This document shows, one piece after another, positions 26,706 to 35,749 of a stretch of 64,000 nucleotides of DNA (positions within the stretch are counted from its first letter, which is position 1; the number at the start of each line of letters is the position of its first letter). The notes under the pieces are model-generated. The model made no database searches and was not told the origin of the DNA. It saw only the letters and a list, made by a program, of their open reading frames with translations. The DNA lies in NCBI GenBank assembly GCA_963773745.1, contig CAVZCL010000005.1, forward strand, positions 930,001 to 994,000, read 5' to 3'. The DNA comes from UBA5069 sp963773745 (GTDB taxonomy: Bacteria > Chloroflexota > Anaerolineae > Caldilineales > Caldilineaceae). A program made the translations under genes and the position numbers.

Positions 26706-28151
26706 TTAGTCGCCTCCCACTTGGCTGGTGATGAGCACGTTTTCCGAATCGTCGGGCGGCGCCAAGGGGTCGTCATCCTCGTGCAACTCCAGCTTGCGCC
26801 GGCGCGACGGGATAATCCCCTCGGGCCTGAAGATCATCATGACGATGAGCAGAAGGCCGAAGACAAGGCGTTGGTAGCGTGCCGGGTCAAGCTGGGAGGG
26901 CAATTGCGACCACGGCGTCCCGATCAGTGGGATGAGACCCGTGCCCTGGCGCAGGCTGCTCAGTTGCAGCGAGAGCGTTTGCAGGATATCGATGTTGAGC
27001 AGTGTGACAATGGCCGCGCCCAGCACCACGCCAGGGATGCTGCCGAGGCCACCCAGAATGACCATGACGAGCACGCTGATTGACTGCGTGAGCGAAAAGG
27101 TCTCGGGGCTGACGAAGGTGCGGTTGGCGGCGTAGATGACACCCATGGCGCCCGAGAAGGCTGCGCCGATGGCGAAGGCGGTGAGCTTGGTGCGCCGCAA
27201 CGGCACACCCATGGCCACCGCCGCCACGTCATCCTCGCGAATGGCCGTCCACGAGCGCCCCAGCCGCGAATTTTCGAGGCGAGAGGCGAAGACGATCGTG
27301 AAGGCGAGCCACACCAGCGCCAGGAAGTAGAAGAAGAAGGCGTACATGTCCCCTTCGCCGATGGTTCTGCCTGCGAATCTGGCCAGCGTATCGGGCAGCC
27401 AGCCGTGCAGGAAGAAGTCCGGCAGAGGCGGCCGCTGAATGGGTGTAATGCCCTGCGGCCCATTGGTGATGTTGATTGGTTTGTCCAGATTGTTGGCAAG
27501 TACGCGAATCACCTCGCCAAAACCCAGCGTCACAATCGCCAGGTAGTCACCGCGCAGGCGCAACACCGGTGTGCCCAGCAGGATGCCGGCGCCGGCCGCC
27601 GCCATTATCCCGAAGATGAGGAATGGCCAGAACCAGATGGCGTTGAGGGGGAAGACGTTGTAAATCGTGAAAGTGCCGGGCGCCTCTTGCAGATGCCACA
27701 TCTGTTGCGATCCGAAGATGGCCCACATATATGCGCCCACCGCAAAGAAGGCGACATAGCCCAGGTCCAGCAGACCGGCGAAGCCGACCACAATGTTGAG
27801 GCCAAGCGCAAGTGTGGCAAAGGTGGCCACCTGGAAGCCAATCTCAAGCAGGAAGGGATTCTTGAGGCCCACCGCAGGAATGATGGCCAGCACCGCCGCG
27901 GCCGCCAGCAACAGCTTTACCCACGCCTTGTGGGGCATGTAGTAGATAAGCAGGATGCCCACAAAGAGCAGCAGGCGCAGGGACAACGCGCGCGGGTCCT
28001 GGTAGAGAAAGTACGTGACGACGCCCAGGTAGGCGATCACGAAGATTAGCCCAGGCAGACCCGCCAGCAGGCGCGTGATGAGCGCTACGTCGGAAAGATG
28101 CGCTGTGGTGGATTTTGAGCCGTTGGTCGTTTTGGTCGTTTGTTCGCTCAT
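26706..28151 (-). CDS. livM: Branched-chain amino acid ABC transporter permease LivM
   Basis: A 481-residue permease with about ten transmembrane segments. The family core is LGLNIVVGFAGLLDLGYVAF, followed by LRLRGDYLAIVTLGFGEVIR and the coupling helix SRLGRSWTAIREDDVAAVAM. The cytoplasmic C-terminal tail (ELHEDDDPLAPPDDSENVLI) and the hydrophilic N-terminal stretch (MSEQTTKTTNGSKSTTAHLS) make it longer than E. coli LivM. It pairs with LivH in the membrane. Confidence 0.95.
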   Translation of the reverse strand: MSEQTTKTTNGSKSTTAHLSDVALITRLLAGLPGLIFVIAYLGVVTYFLYQDPRALSLRLLLFVGILLIYYMPHKAWVKLLLAAAAVLAIIPAVGLKNPFLLEIGFQVATFATLALGLNIVVGFAGLLDLGYVAFFAVGAYMWAIFGSQQMWHLQEAPGTFTIYNVFPLNAIWFWPFLIFGIMAAAGAGILLGTPVLRLRGDYLAIVTLGFGEVIRVLANNLDKPINITNGPQGITPIQRPPLPDFFLHGWLPDTLARFAGRTIGEGDMYAFFFYFLALVWLAFTIVFASRLENSRLGRSWTAIREDDVAAVAMGVPLRRTKLTAFAIGAAFSGAMGVIYAANRTFVSPETFSLTQSISVLVMVILGGLGSIPGVVLGAAIVTLLNIDILQTLSLQLSSLRQGTGLIPLIGTPWSQLPSQLDPARYQRLVFGLLLIVMMIFRPEGIIPSRRRKLELHEDDDPLAPPDDSENVLITSQVGGD

Positions 28152-28160
28152 GGCTCCCCC

Positions 28161-29369
28161 TTAGGCCTTCTGTGTGGTCTTGCTGCCCAGCAAGCCGGAG
28201 GGTCGGAAGACAAGGATAAGGATCAGGATGGCGAATGCAAGAATGTCCTTGTATTCGGCCCCCATCGCGCCATTGGTAAAGATGCTCAGGTAGGCAGCCG
28301 CAAAGGACTCGAGCAGCCCCAGCACAATGCCCCCCAGCATGGCCCCTGTGATGTTGCCAATGCCGCCCAGTACAGCCGCCGTAAAGGCCTTGAGACCGGG
28401 CAGAAAGCCCATGTAGGGATCGGCACGGGTGAATTTGAAGGCGAAGAGCACACCCGCTGCGCCACCCAGCGCGCCGCCAATCAGGAACGTCAGCATGATG
28501 ATGCGGTTGACGTTGATGCCCATGAGGCTGGACGTGCGCTGATCCTGCGCCACCGAGCGAATCGCCTTACCCAGCCGTGTTGCATTGACCAGATAGTTGA
28601 GCCCCACCAGCATGATAATGGCTACCACGATGATGATGAGCGACTTCACCTGAATGGCAATGTCGATCGTGCGGTCGTCCAGCGGCATGGTGAAGAGGGT
28701 GAGGCGTCTGCCAAAGGGGCCAAAGTCGGGGAAGGTGCGGTAGAAGTCGCCATTGATGGCGCTCTGCATGAAGCGCATGGCGTCCTGCAGAAAGAAGGAG
28801 ACGCCAATCGCCGAAATCAGCGGAATCAAACGTGGTGCGCCGCGCAAGGGGCGGTAGGCAAAGCGCTCGGTTGTGATGGCAAGCAGGCCGGAGATAGCCA
28901 TGCCCACGATCACGGCCAGGATAATCAGCCCATAGGCGGCAAGGTTGCCCACATCGAGGCCGTTTGTGCGCTCAATCCAAAGCAGCAGCTCAACGCCGGC
29001 AAAGGCGCCAAACATGAAGATTTCGCCATGCGCGAAGTTGATGAATTCGAGCACGCCGTAAACCATCGTATAGCCCAGCGCGATGGTGGCGTACATGAAG
29101 CCGAGCACCAGCCCGTCAATCAACACCTGCGGCAGCAGAATCAACGATATCTGCAACAGGTCCATGTCGTCGCGCGTAGGGCGCAGAATGAGCGCAGCCA
29201 GGATCGTAATCAGCGAGATCAAAATCGAGCTGCCCAACACAAAGATGAGCAGCTGGCCCAGCGGGCGCAGGATTTCTTTAATGGGGTTGACACGCCTGAC
29301 GCGCAGAGGGGCGCTGCCAGGCATTGGGGACACGGCAGCCGCGCCGCCAGTATCAGTCGCGTTCGTCAT
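28161..29369 (-). CDS. livH: Branched-chain amino acid ABC transporter permease LivH
   Basis: A 402-residue permease, longer than the usual 300 because of an N-terminal extension with one extra hydrophobic helix (PLGQLLIFVLGSSILISLIT). The core begins LLPQVLIDGLVLGFMYATIA and contains GYTMVYGVLEFINFAHGEIF, a LivH hallmark. Further on are AVAQDQRTSS-type SVAQDQRTSSLMGINVNRII and VLGGIGNITGAMLGGIVLGL. It lies 9 bp before livM. Confidence 0.95.
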   Translation of the reverse strand: MTNATDTGGAAAVSPMPGSAPLRVRRVNPIKEILRPLGQLLIFVLGSSILISLITILAALILRPTRDDMDLLQISLILLPQVLIDGLVLGFMYATIALGYTMVYGVLEFINFAHGEIFMFGAFAGVELLLWIERTNGLDVGNLAAYGLIILAVIVGMAISGLLAITTERFAYRPLRGAPRLIPLISAIGVSFFLQDAMRFMQSAINGDFYRTFPDFGPFGRRLTLFTMPLDDRTIDIAIQVKSLIIIVVAIIMLVGLNYLVNATRLGKAIRSVAQDQRTSSLMGINVNRIIMLTFLIGGALGGAAGVLFAFKFTRADPYMGFLPGLKAFTAAVLGGIGNITGAMLGGIVLGLLESFAAAYLSIFTNGAMGAEYKDILAFAILILILVFRPSGLLGSKTTQKA

Positions 29370-29509
29370 GGGGTCTCCTCATGCGGCGCGGGCGAGGCGC
29401 AAGTGAGGTCAATGGAGTTGGCTCGTCTGGGGGTCGCCCGATTGATGCAGGGAAGGGTGCAGGCGGCGAGGTGGCCGCCTGCACCCTTCGGCAAGCATGG
29501 GGATGGAAC

Positions 29510-30824
29510 CTATTCGGTCGGCGCCGGAACGTCAAGCACCTGGATCACTTCGTTGTTGCCCCATTCGTCGGCGTCGGCCGAGACGATGCGAAGCACGACG
29601 TACTGCGCAACCGTCAGGTCGCCGATGTCATTGAAGGTCTTCATGCCGGTAATGCCATCAAAGTCGGCGGTGGCGCGAACTTCGGGGGCAACCTGTGCAC
29701 GTGTGGGCAGGCCGCCGGCCGTCTCGACTGCACGGGCAATGGCCTCGAGGCAGATGGTTGCCGAGTCGTAGCCGTAGGCGGCGTAGGACTGGAACTGCTC
29801 GCCTGTGGCGGCTTCGTACTTGTCCTTGAACTCACCGGCACGCGGGAAGGCGCTGGCGGGAACGGCCGTGGTCGTGAAGATGACGTCAACCGCAGCGTCG
29901 CCGGCCAGGTTCACAAACTCGCTGCTGTCGAGGCCGTCCGGACCCATGAAGGGAACGTCGAGCCCCTTCTCGCGCATTTGCCGGAGCAGCACGCCGCCCT
30001 GGCTGTAGATGCCGCCGAAGTAGACCAGGTCGGGGTTGGCGGCAATAATCGGGGTGATGATGCTGTCGAAGTTGGACTGCTCTTCCGTGCCCTCAAAGCC
30101 CTTGACTTCCATGCCCAGCTTCTGCGCTTCGGTGCGGAAGAATTCGGCAACGCCCTGGCCGTAGGAGGTCTTGTCGTGGATGATGTAGACGGACTTGAGG
30201 CCCAATTCGTTGAATGCGTAGTCCGCGCCCACAACGCCCTGCACGTCATCGCGGCCGACGATGCGGTTGACTTCGGGATAGCCGCGGTCGGTGATGATGG
30301 GGTTGGTGGTTGCCGAGCCCACAACGGCCAGGCCGGCGCCGTGGTACTCCTCAGAGGCAGGAATGAGCACGCCCGAGTTAAGGTGACCGGCCACACAAAG
30401 GACAGCAGGGTCGCCGACGATCTGCTTGGCATTGGCAATGCCGATGTCGGGGGTGGCCTGGTCGTCAAAGGGGGCCAGTTCAATCGTGAAGCCTTCAATC
30501 TTGCCGGCGAAATCCTCAACGGCCAGCTGGCCGCCATTCTTGATGGCCGTGCCCAGCGAGGACTGCGGGCCGCTCAAGGGAGACTGCGTGGCAATCTTGA
30601 TGACGGTGCCGCCGGCTGCATTCGCAGCGGGTGCGGCGGCCTCAGCGGCAGGTGCTTCCTCAGCAGGGGCTGCTGTGGCTTCGGCGGCAGGCGCTGTCGG
30701 CGGCAGGTGCTTCTGCGGCAGGTGCTTCGGCAACCGGCTGTGCATCGGGCGGGGGCGCGCCGCAACCAGCCAGCAGCAACGCAAACACCATGATCACGCT
30801 CAAAAAAACAGTAATCTTACGCAT
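29510..30824 (-). CDS. livK: Branched-chain amino acid-binding lipoprotein LivK (frameshifted linker)
   Basis: The start at 30824 (AAGGAG 6 nt upstream) gives the lipoprotein signal MRKITVFLSVIMVFALLLAG with the lipobox Cys directly after. An Ala/Pro-rich linker follows, in which the frame shifts near 30700. The periplasmic-binding domain then reads VIKIATQSPLSGPQSSLG, VVGSATTNPIITDRGYPEVN, FRTEAQKLGMEV and YAAYGYDSATICLEA, typical of the Leu/Ile/Val/amide type I binding fold. Restored length is about 437 residues. It captures branched-chain or other aliphatic amino acids and delivers them to LivHM. First gene of the operon, with a consensus promoter 205 bp upstream. Confidence 0.93.
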
Positions 30825-31035
30825 TCCCATCTCCTTGTAGTTGTTGTGACGGTAGAGGAATCGTGGTCCAGCAAAATATGGAGGTGTGTACAGCAATCTG
30901 GGTTTGTTGCAAACGGGTGAGGATGCTCGCAATCAAATTGTGAGCAGTCCGATAACGACAATCACTTCGGAGGTCTGAGCGACGTTGCGCAGGTGGAAGA
31001 GGGAAACCGCATCGGGTCCGATTGCAACGGGGCGC

Positions 31036-31064
31036 ATTATAGGAGAGGCGCGAGCCTTTGTCAA
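31036..31064 (-). promoter_or_regulatory. Perfect consensus sigma70 promoter for the liv operon
   Basis: On the minus strand TTGACA (31059-31064), exactly 17 nt, TATAAT (31036-31041). The 5' leader would be about 205 nt, long enough for regulation, although I see no known riboswitch in 30825-31030. Confidence 0.85.
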
Positions 31065-31095
31065 CACGCGAAAATGTCAGGAGACAATTGAAGAG

Positions 31096-31167
31096 ATTTG
31101 GGTGTGGGGTGTAGGGTGTAGGGTGCCCGACACCCTACACCCCACACCCCACACCCCACACCCAAAT
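31096..31167. repeat. Inverted repeat, GGGTGTGGGGTGTAGGG family
   Basis: The left arm from 31096 and right arm to 31167 pair (ATTTGGGTGTGGGGTG and so on), with slippage between repeated GTAGGGT/GTGGGGT units. The right arm touches the TAA stop of the malG-type permease gene (31167-31169). Confidence 0.88.
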
Positions 31168-31997
31168 TACCGGTTCACGCCGCCCACTGCAATCCCCTCC
31201 ACAAAGGCCTTTTGCGCAATGAAGAAGAGGAGAATGACGGGCAGCACGGTGACCAGCGACGCGGCCATCAGGTAGGCCCAGTTGGTGGTGTAGCTGGTGC
31301 GGAAGAACTGCAGCCCCAGCGTCAGCGTGTAGGTCTCCGGCCGCTGCAGGTAGATGAGCGGCGCAAGGAAGTCGTTCCAGGCATACTGAAAGGTGAAGAT
31401 GGCCACGGTGACGAGCGCGGGCAGCGCCAGCGGCAGCATAATGCGCCACAGAATCTGCAGCAGATTGGCCCCGTCAATGCGCGCTGCATCTTCAAAATCG
31501 CCAGGAATGCCACGGAAGAATTGGCGCAGCAGAAAGATGTAGAAGGCCGCGCCAAAGAAGGCGGGTGCAACCAGCGGCAGGATTGTGTTGATCCACCCCA
31601 GCCGGTTGAAGAGCACGTAGAGCGGCACCATCGTCACCGGATAGGGCAGCATGAGCGTGGCCAGCAGCAGCACAAAGAGCGTCTCGCGGCCCGGCGCACG
31701 CAGGCGCGCAAAGGCATAGGCAATCAGCGTGCAGGAGAGCAGATGGCCCACAATCATCAGCAGCGCAATCACTGTGGTGTTGATGAAGTAGCGCCCAAAG
31801 GGCAGAATCGTCAGCGCCTCGCTGTAATTCTCCCAGCGCGGCGGGCGCGGCAGCCAGCGCGGCGGAATCTCGAAGATCTGGTAGTTGGGCTTGAGCGACG
31901 AAGAGATCATCCACAAAATGGGCACAAGGAAGAGCAGCGCCACCCCCCACAGCAGCGCCGTAATCAGCAGCCGTCGCACGCGCACGGGCCGTGTCAT
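31167..31997 (-). CDS. Carbohydrate ABC transporter permease, MalG/UgpE type
   Basis: A 276-residue permease with six transmembrane helices. The conserved cytoplasmic EAA loop appears as EDAARIDGANLLQILWRIML, followed by PLALPALVTVAIFTFQYAWN. The N-terminus RRLLITALLWGVALLFLVPI leads to the family motif WMISSSLKPN. It overlaps the preceding permease gene by 4 bp (ATGA). It imports an unidentified sugar or sugar phosphate together with its partner; no ATPase gene lies in the cluster, so a shared MsiK/UgpC-type ATPase elsewhere is expected. Confidence 0.93.
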   Translation of the reverse strand: MTRPVRVRRLLITALLWGVALLFLVPILWMISSSLKPNYQIFEIPPRWLPRPPRWENYSEALTILPFGRYFINTTVIALLMIVGHLLSCTLIAYAFARLRAPGRETLFVLLLATLMLPYPVTMVPLYVLFNRLGWINTILPLVAPAFFGAAFYIFLLRQFFRGIPGDFEDAARIDGANLLQILWRIMLPLALPALVTVAIFTFQYAWNDFLAPLIYLQRPETYTLTLGLQFFRTSYTTNWAYLMAASLVTVLPVILLFFIAQKAFVEGIAVGGVNR

Positions 31998-32935
31998 TGC
32001 GCCGCCTCGCCATCATAGAAGACCCACCACTGGCCGCTCCGCAAAATCAGCATCGTCAGCGCCAGAATGATGACAAAGAGCACCCAGGCCAGCGCCGAGG
32101 CATAGCCCATGGCGAAGAACTGGAAGGCCTGCCGATAGAGGTAGAGCACGAAAAAGAGGGTGGAATCGAGCGGGCCGCCATTGGTGGCGACAAAGGCGCT
32201 TGTAAAGGTTTGAAAGGTGGCAATGATGCTGAGCACCAGGTTGAAGAAGATGGTGGGGGTGATGAGCGGTAGCGTCACATTCCAGAAGGAGCGCCACGCG
32301 CCCGCGCCATCCATGCTGGCCGCCTCGTAGAGGGGCTGCGGCACCTGCTTGAGCCCCGCGAGGAAGATGACCGCCGTGCGTCCCAGCCCCCACAGGCTCA
32401 TCATCCAGAGCGCGTAGAGGGCGGTGTCGGGGTCGGTGAGCCAGCGCGGCCCGGCAATCCCCACGCGCGCGAGCGTGCCGTTGATGAGCCCCGCGCTGGG
32501 ATGAAAGAGCCACATCCACACCACCACAAAGGCCACGCCCGAGAGCACGGAGGGCAGGTAGTAGATGGTGCGTATGGTGCGAATGCCGCGCACGCCCTTC
32601 TGGTTCATCAGCAGCGCCAGAATCAGGCCGCCAATCAGCTCGGTTGGCACATACAGCAGCGTGTAGTGGAGGGTAACGCGCAGCGATTGCCAAAAGAGGC
32701 GGTCATCCACCATCTGCACATAGTTGCGCACGCCGATAAACTCGGGCGCACTCAGCAGGTCCCAGCGGGTAAGGCTGTACCAGAATGAGGCGGCAACCGG
32801 CCCCAGCGTAAAGATGAGCAGCCCCACCAGCCACGGTGAAATGCAGAGGTAGAACGTAAGCGCCTCGCGCCCCGCCATGCTCAGGCGGAGGGTGCGGCGC
32901 GTGGATAGAGGAGGTGCAAGCGTTTCTGTTGCCAA
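31994..32935 (-). CDS. Carbohydrate ABC transporter permease, MalF/UgpA type
   Basis: A 313-residue permease with six helices, beginning with a basic cytoplasmic tail and FYLCISPWLVGLLIFTLGPV. The next motif is FWYSLTRWDL. The EAA loop appears as PLYEAASMDGAGAWRSFWNV, followed by TLPLITPTIFFNLVLS. It is coupled to the MalG-type permease by a 4-bp overlap. A GAAGCGAGGCTTCC hairpin separates it from the upstream solute-binding gene, which may lower expression of the permeases relative to the binding protein. Confidence 0.93.
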   Translation of the reverse strand: MATETLAPPLSTRRTLRLSMAGREALTFYLCISPWLVGLLIFTLGPVAASFWYSLTRWDLLSAPEFIGVRNYVQMVDDRLFWQSLRVTLHYTLLYVPTELIGGLILALLMNQKGVRGIRTIRTIYYLPSVLSGVAFVVVWMWLFHPSAGLINGTLARVGIAGPRWLTDPDTALYALWMMSLWGLGRTAVIFLAGLKQVPQPLYEAASMDGAGAWRSFWNVTLPLITPTIFFNLVLSIIATFQTFTSAFVATNGGPLDSTLFFVLYLYRQAFQFFAMGYASALAWVLFVIILALTMLILRSGQWWVFYDGEAAQ

Positions 32936-32954
32936 GTGATGGCCCTGTTCGCAT

Positions 32955-32988
32955 GAAGCGAGGCTTCCGGTGCAGGAAGCCTCGCTTC
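32955..32988 (-). repeat. Intra-operon hairpin (GAAGCGAGGCTTCC family)
   Basis: Arms 32955-32968 and 32975-32988 pair perfectly around a 6-nt loop, between the solute-binding gene and the permeases. This is the usual place for a stem-loop that protects the upstream mRNA or attenuates read-through. Confidence 0.88.
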
Positions 32989-33019
32989 GTTCTCTGCGTG
33001 ATGTTCAGCTTGGTAATGG

Positions 33020-34348
33020 CTACTTGGTCTGCTGTTCCAGCGCGGTCTGTGCGTCCTGTGCCGCCATTGTCAGCAGTGATGCGACGTCGGCGTCCGGGTC
33101 CAGGATTGCGGCTTCGAGCACGCGGCGCAGCGCCGGGTCGGCTGTCTGCCCCCAGAAGGGGGTGGAGACGTAGGCGCGCGGGGCCAGGTCGTTGAGTGCG
33201 GCAATCCAGACGCCCTCAATCGGGTCTGTGGTCAGCCCAGCCTCTTCGGCTACGGAGGCTACCGCGGGCAGCGCCCAATCCTTCCACGTTTCTGCACCCT
33301 CGGCGCCCACATAGTAGCGCAGGAAGCGCCACGCGGCTTCGGGGTTTTCGCTTAGGCTGGAGATGCCGAAGCCGCCCCAGAAGAGCACGCCGGCGCGCTC
33401 TGCGCCCACAGGCATGGGCGCCACGCCCAGATCAATGTTGGGGTTGTCGAGCATGCCTGCCTGTGGCCAGCGGCCAAAGATGCGCATGGCAGCCGTGCCG
33501 TTGTCAAACTCGGGGTTGCCGCCGCCAAAGGCATTCATGTCGGCCGGGGGCGGCGCCACCGCATACTTGTTATAGAGGTCGGCGTAGAACTGCACCGCCG
33601 CCTGCACTTCGGGCGAGTCCATGTAGCCGACGAAGGTGCTGCCATCCTCGCTGATGAGGCGACCGCCTGCCGCAGCGACCCAATACTCAAAACCGGTAGT
33701 CCATGGGCCGGGCAACTGCACACCCCACTGTGTGGTCGTGTCGCCGTCGCGAATCGTCAGCGCCTGTGCTGTTGCCAGGAAGTCGTCCCACGTCCAGCCA
33801 TCCTGCGGATAGGCGACGCCGGCGGCGTCAAAGAGCGCCTTGTTGTAGTAGACGGCGAGCGGCGAGTAGTCCTTGGGCAGCAGATACTGCTGGCCGTTCC
33901 ACTGGCCCGGCTCAAGCATCCCGGGCAGGTAGATTGAGGTGTCGAGCGGATACTCAGCGCTGTTAATCCAGTCATCCAGCGGGATGAAGGCGCCCTTGTC
34001 CACAAAGTTGGGCACAGCGTCGTCGCCAATCTGCAGAATGTCGGGCGGATCACCGGCGGCAATCTGCGTCAGAATGCGGGCGTAGTAATCGCCGCTGCCC
34101 ACAGGCTCCAACTGCACCTGGATGTCGGGGTTCTCGGCTTCAAACTGTTGAATAATGGTATTGTGCGGGGCAAGCCCCTCACCGCTGTCGCCTGTGCCCA
34201 CACGCAGCACAACCTTGGCGCCTTCGGCGGGCGGGGCCGGTGTGGCGGTGACAACAACCGTCTGCGTAGTGCCCGGTACGGCGGTGCAACCCACCGCCAG
34301 CAGTATAACAAGTGCGAGGGCAAAAAGCATGACAAATCGTTTTGACAT
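33020..34348 (-). CDS. Carbohydrate-binding lipoprotein, extracellular solute-binding family 1
   Basis: A 442-residue protein from the ATG at 34348 (GGAG 8 nt upstream). The signal peptide MSKRFVMLFALALVILLAVG is followed by the lipobox Cys and a Thr/Pro linker. Family 1 features include HNTIIQQFEAENPDIQVQLE, GDPPDILQIGDDAVPNFVD, LPKDYSPLAVYYNKALFDAA and GVLFWGGFGISSLSENPEAA. It is the substrate-capturing part of the following MalFG-type transporter. The region upstream has a LacI-type operator-like palindrome. Confidence 0.93.
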   Translation of the reverse strand: MSKRFVMLFALALVILLAVGCTAVPGTTQTVVVTATPAPPAEGAKVVLRVGTGDSGEGLAPHNTIIQQFEAENPDIQVQLEPVGSGDYYARILTQIAAGDPPDILQIGDDAVPNFVDKGAFIPLDDWINSAEYPLDTSIYLPGMLEPGQWNGQQYLLPKDYSPLAVYYNKALFDAAGVAYPQDGWTWDDFLATAQALTIRDGDTTTQWGVQLPGPWTTGFEYWVAAAGGRLISEDGSTFVGYMDSPEVQAAVQFYADLYNKYAVAPPPADMNAFGGGNPEFDNGTAAMRIFGRWPQAGMLDNPNIDLGVAPMPVGAERAGVLFWGGFGISSLSENPEAAWRFLRYYVGAEGAETWKDWALPAVASVAEEAGLTTDPIEGVWIAALNDLAPRAYVSTPFWGQTADPALRRVLEAAILDPDADVASLLTMAAQDAQTALEQQTK

Positions 34349-34442
34349 GGGTCTTCTCCAGTGAAAAGTGTGGTTGTGGTTATTGTCACGCGGTGAATTA
34401 CAAACGACAAAAAGTGCAGCGCCGCAGGGTTTGCGCCACAAA

Positions 34443-34451
34443 TGTATAGCA
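34443..34451 (-). promoter_or_regulatory. Extended -10 promoter for the sugar ABC operon
   Basis: Minus-strand TGCTATACA (34443-34451), without a good -35. About 90 bp of leader precede the binding-protein start. Confidence 0.45.
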
Positions 34452-34517
34452 CCACGTCACCACCGTTGTTGTGAAGTAGTATCCAGTGTATGTCCAAGTG
34501 AGCGCAAATGCAAGCAA

Positions 34518-34533
34518 TTGCGAACGTTCGCAA
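34518..34533. promoter_or_regulatory. LacI-family operator-like palindrome
   Basis: TTGCGAACGTTCGCAA is a perfect 16-bp palindrome with the central ACGT/CG step typical of LacI/GalR/CcpA sites. It lies about 70 bp upstream of the -10 of the leftward sugar operon, and about 65 bp upstream of the -10 of rightward coaE. No LacI-type gene is in the window. Confidence 0.65.
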
Positions 34534-34595
34534 GTGGCGCCTCGCAACAAAGTGCTCCCATTGTAGAGTGGCTTGCAAGCGCACCGACCTGCGTG

Positions 34596-34604
34596 TGCTA
34601 TACT
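34596..34604 (+). promoter_or_regulatory. Extended -10 promoter for coaE, leaderless
   Basis: TGCTATACT (34596-34604) ends 8 nt before the ATG at 34613. There is no Shine-Dalgarno sequence, so the mRNA probably begins at or near the start codon. Confidence 0.6.
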
Positions 34605-34612
34605 CTCATGCT

Positions 34613-35246
34613 ATGATTGCGCCGCGTGTTATCATCGGCCTTACGGGCAACATAGGCGCCGGCAAGAGCACAGCGATTGCCTGGCTCGCTGTCCCGAGGG
34701 GTGACGACGCTCGACGCTGACAGGATTGCCCACGAGGTGATGGCCCCGGGTATGGCCGCGTATGCGCCGGTGGTGGCTGCCTTTGGCCCAGCCATTGTGG
34801 GCGAGAATGGTGCGATCGACCGTGCGGCGCTTGGCGCAATCGTCTTTCGCGATCCGGCCGCGCTGCGCACGCTCGAGGCGATTGTGCACCCTGCCGTGCT
34901 GGAGCGGACGCGTGATCTGCTGCAGGCCAGCAACGCGCCGGTTGCCGTCGTAGAGGCGATCAAGCTGCTTGAGGCGCAGAATTTGCTGCGCCTATGCACC
35001 GAAGTATGGGTGGTGACGGCCGACGAGGAAACGCTCTTGCGCCGGCTTGTGGAGGCGCGCGGCATGGACGCGGCTGAAGCGCACCGCCGGCTGGCGGCGC
35101 AGTCGTCGCAGGCCGACAAGGCGCGCCAGGCCACACGCGTCTTTCACAACAACGGCACGCCCGAGCATCTCTACGCCCAGCTGGAAGCGGCGTGGGCTGA
35201 TCTGGCAGCGAAGTATGAGCTCGAACAGGTGGGTGAGGAGCGATAA
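34613..35246 (+). CDS. coaE: Dephospho-CoA kinase (frameshifted)
   Basis: The N-terminus MIAPRVIIGLTGNIGAGKST contains the P-loop. The frame shifts near 34695, after IAWLAV. The next frame gives GVTTLDADRIAHEVM, IVFRDPAALRTLEAIVHPAV (lid region) and VEAIKLLEAQNLLRLCTEVW, all CoaE signatures. Restored length is about 211 residues, normal. It phosphorylates dephospho-CoA, the last step of coenzyme A synthesis, and is essential in most bacteria, so the frameshift is probably not real. Confidence 0.93.
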
Positions 35247-35317
35247 AAATTGAGAATTGGTGATTGAGTATTGATGACTGGTCACGAATCAAACGTCAAT
35301 AACCAATCGTCAATTTT
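35246..35317. repeat. Imperfect AT-rich inverted repeat after coaE
   Basis: AAAATTGAGAATTGGTGATTG (left half) pairs imperfectly with CAATAACCAATCGTCAATTTT. The words resemble those at 57990-58043. It starts at the coaE stop. Confidence 0.6.
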
Positions 35318-35358
35318 CAATCCTCTGTTGTTCCGCCCCCTTCCAGGAAATGACGAAC

Positions 35359-35550
35359 ATGGACGCAATCAAGCACTTCTGGAATCAATACCCCGTGCTT
35401 GCCAACTGGGCTGTGCTGGCAGTGGGGATGGTCATCATTCTGGTCATCAGCGCGTGGAATGTGGGCTTTTTGCCGCTGCAGTGGCTGGCGCTGGTTGCGG
35501 CCACCGTGCTGCTGGCGGGCCTCTGTGCGTGGATTATTAACTGGGAGTGA
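35359..35550 (+). CDS. Small two-helix membrane protein
   Basis: A 63-residue protein from the ATG at 35359, which has AGGA 10 nt upstream; the ATG at 35350 is too close to it. Two hydrophobic helices (WAVLAVGMVIILVISAW and WLALVAATVLLAGLCAW) flank NVGFLPLQ. The pattern with terminal Trp residues suits a small inner-membrane protein. No family recognised. It sits between coaE and dnaJ with a spacer that carries a degenerate repeat. Confidence 0.6.
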   Translation: MDAIKHFWNQYPVLANWAVLAVGMVIILVISAWNVGFLPLQWLALVAATVLLAGLCAWIINWE

Positions 35551-35622
35551 CGCCCCCGCTTGTTCCTTCGTGCGCAGCGGCGAATGAGGGTCTTTGCCAA
35601 ACGATTTCGTCAACCCGCATGA

Positions 35623-35682
35623 GCTGCCGAAGGTCTGGAACGCGTCGCGTCCGCGAGAACGGCGACTCAAGCCGCAGCTATG
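35623..35682 (+). repeat. Degenerate copy of the CGCGTCGCGTCC repeat
   Basis: The core CGCGTCGCGTCC and GAGAACGGCG, followed by AAGCCGC-GCTA, matches 10571-10625 and 62786-62839 with several substitutions that break the terminal GCGGCTGAAGCCGC stem. It lies upstream of dnaJ. Confidence 0.75.
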
Positions 35683-35749
35683 TATCAAGCCGCAGCTGTG
35701 TATTCTGTTATTCCTCTTTACAAGTGATTCTGTGAGCAAGTGAGATTCA

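Noticed and set aside
24985..26709. A 574-codon plus-strand open frame opposite livF/livG
   Set aside because: Shadow of two ABC ATPase genes that have complete Walker motifs.
28140..29771. A 543-codon plus-strand open frame opposite livH
   Set aside because: Antisense shadow of the permease gene. It is Gln/His-rich and has no ribosome site or family.
30825..31035. A riboswitch in the long liv leader
   Set aside because: I looked for known aptamer cores (TPP, SAM, cobalamin, glycine, lysine) and T-box features, and recognised none. The long leader remains unexplained.
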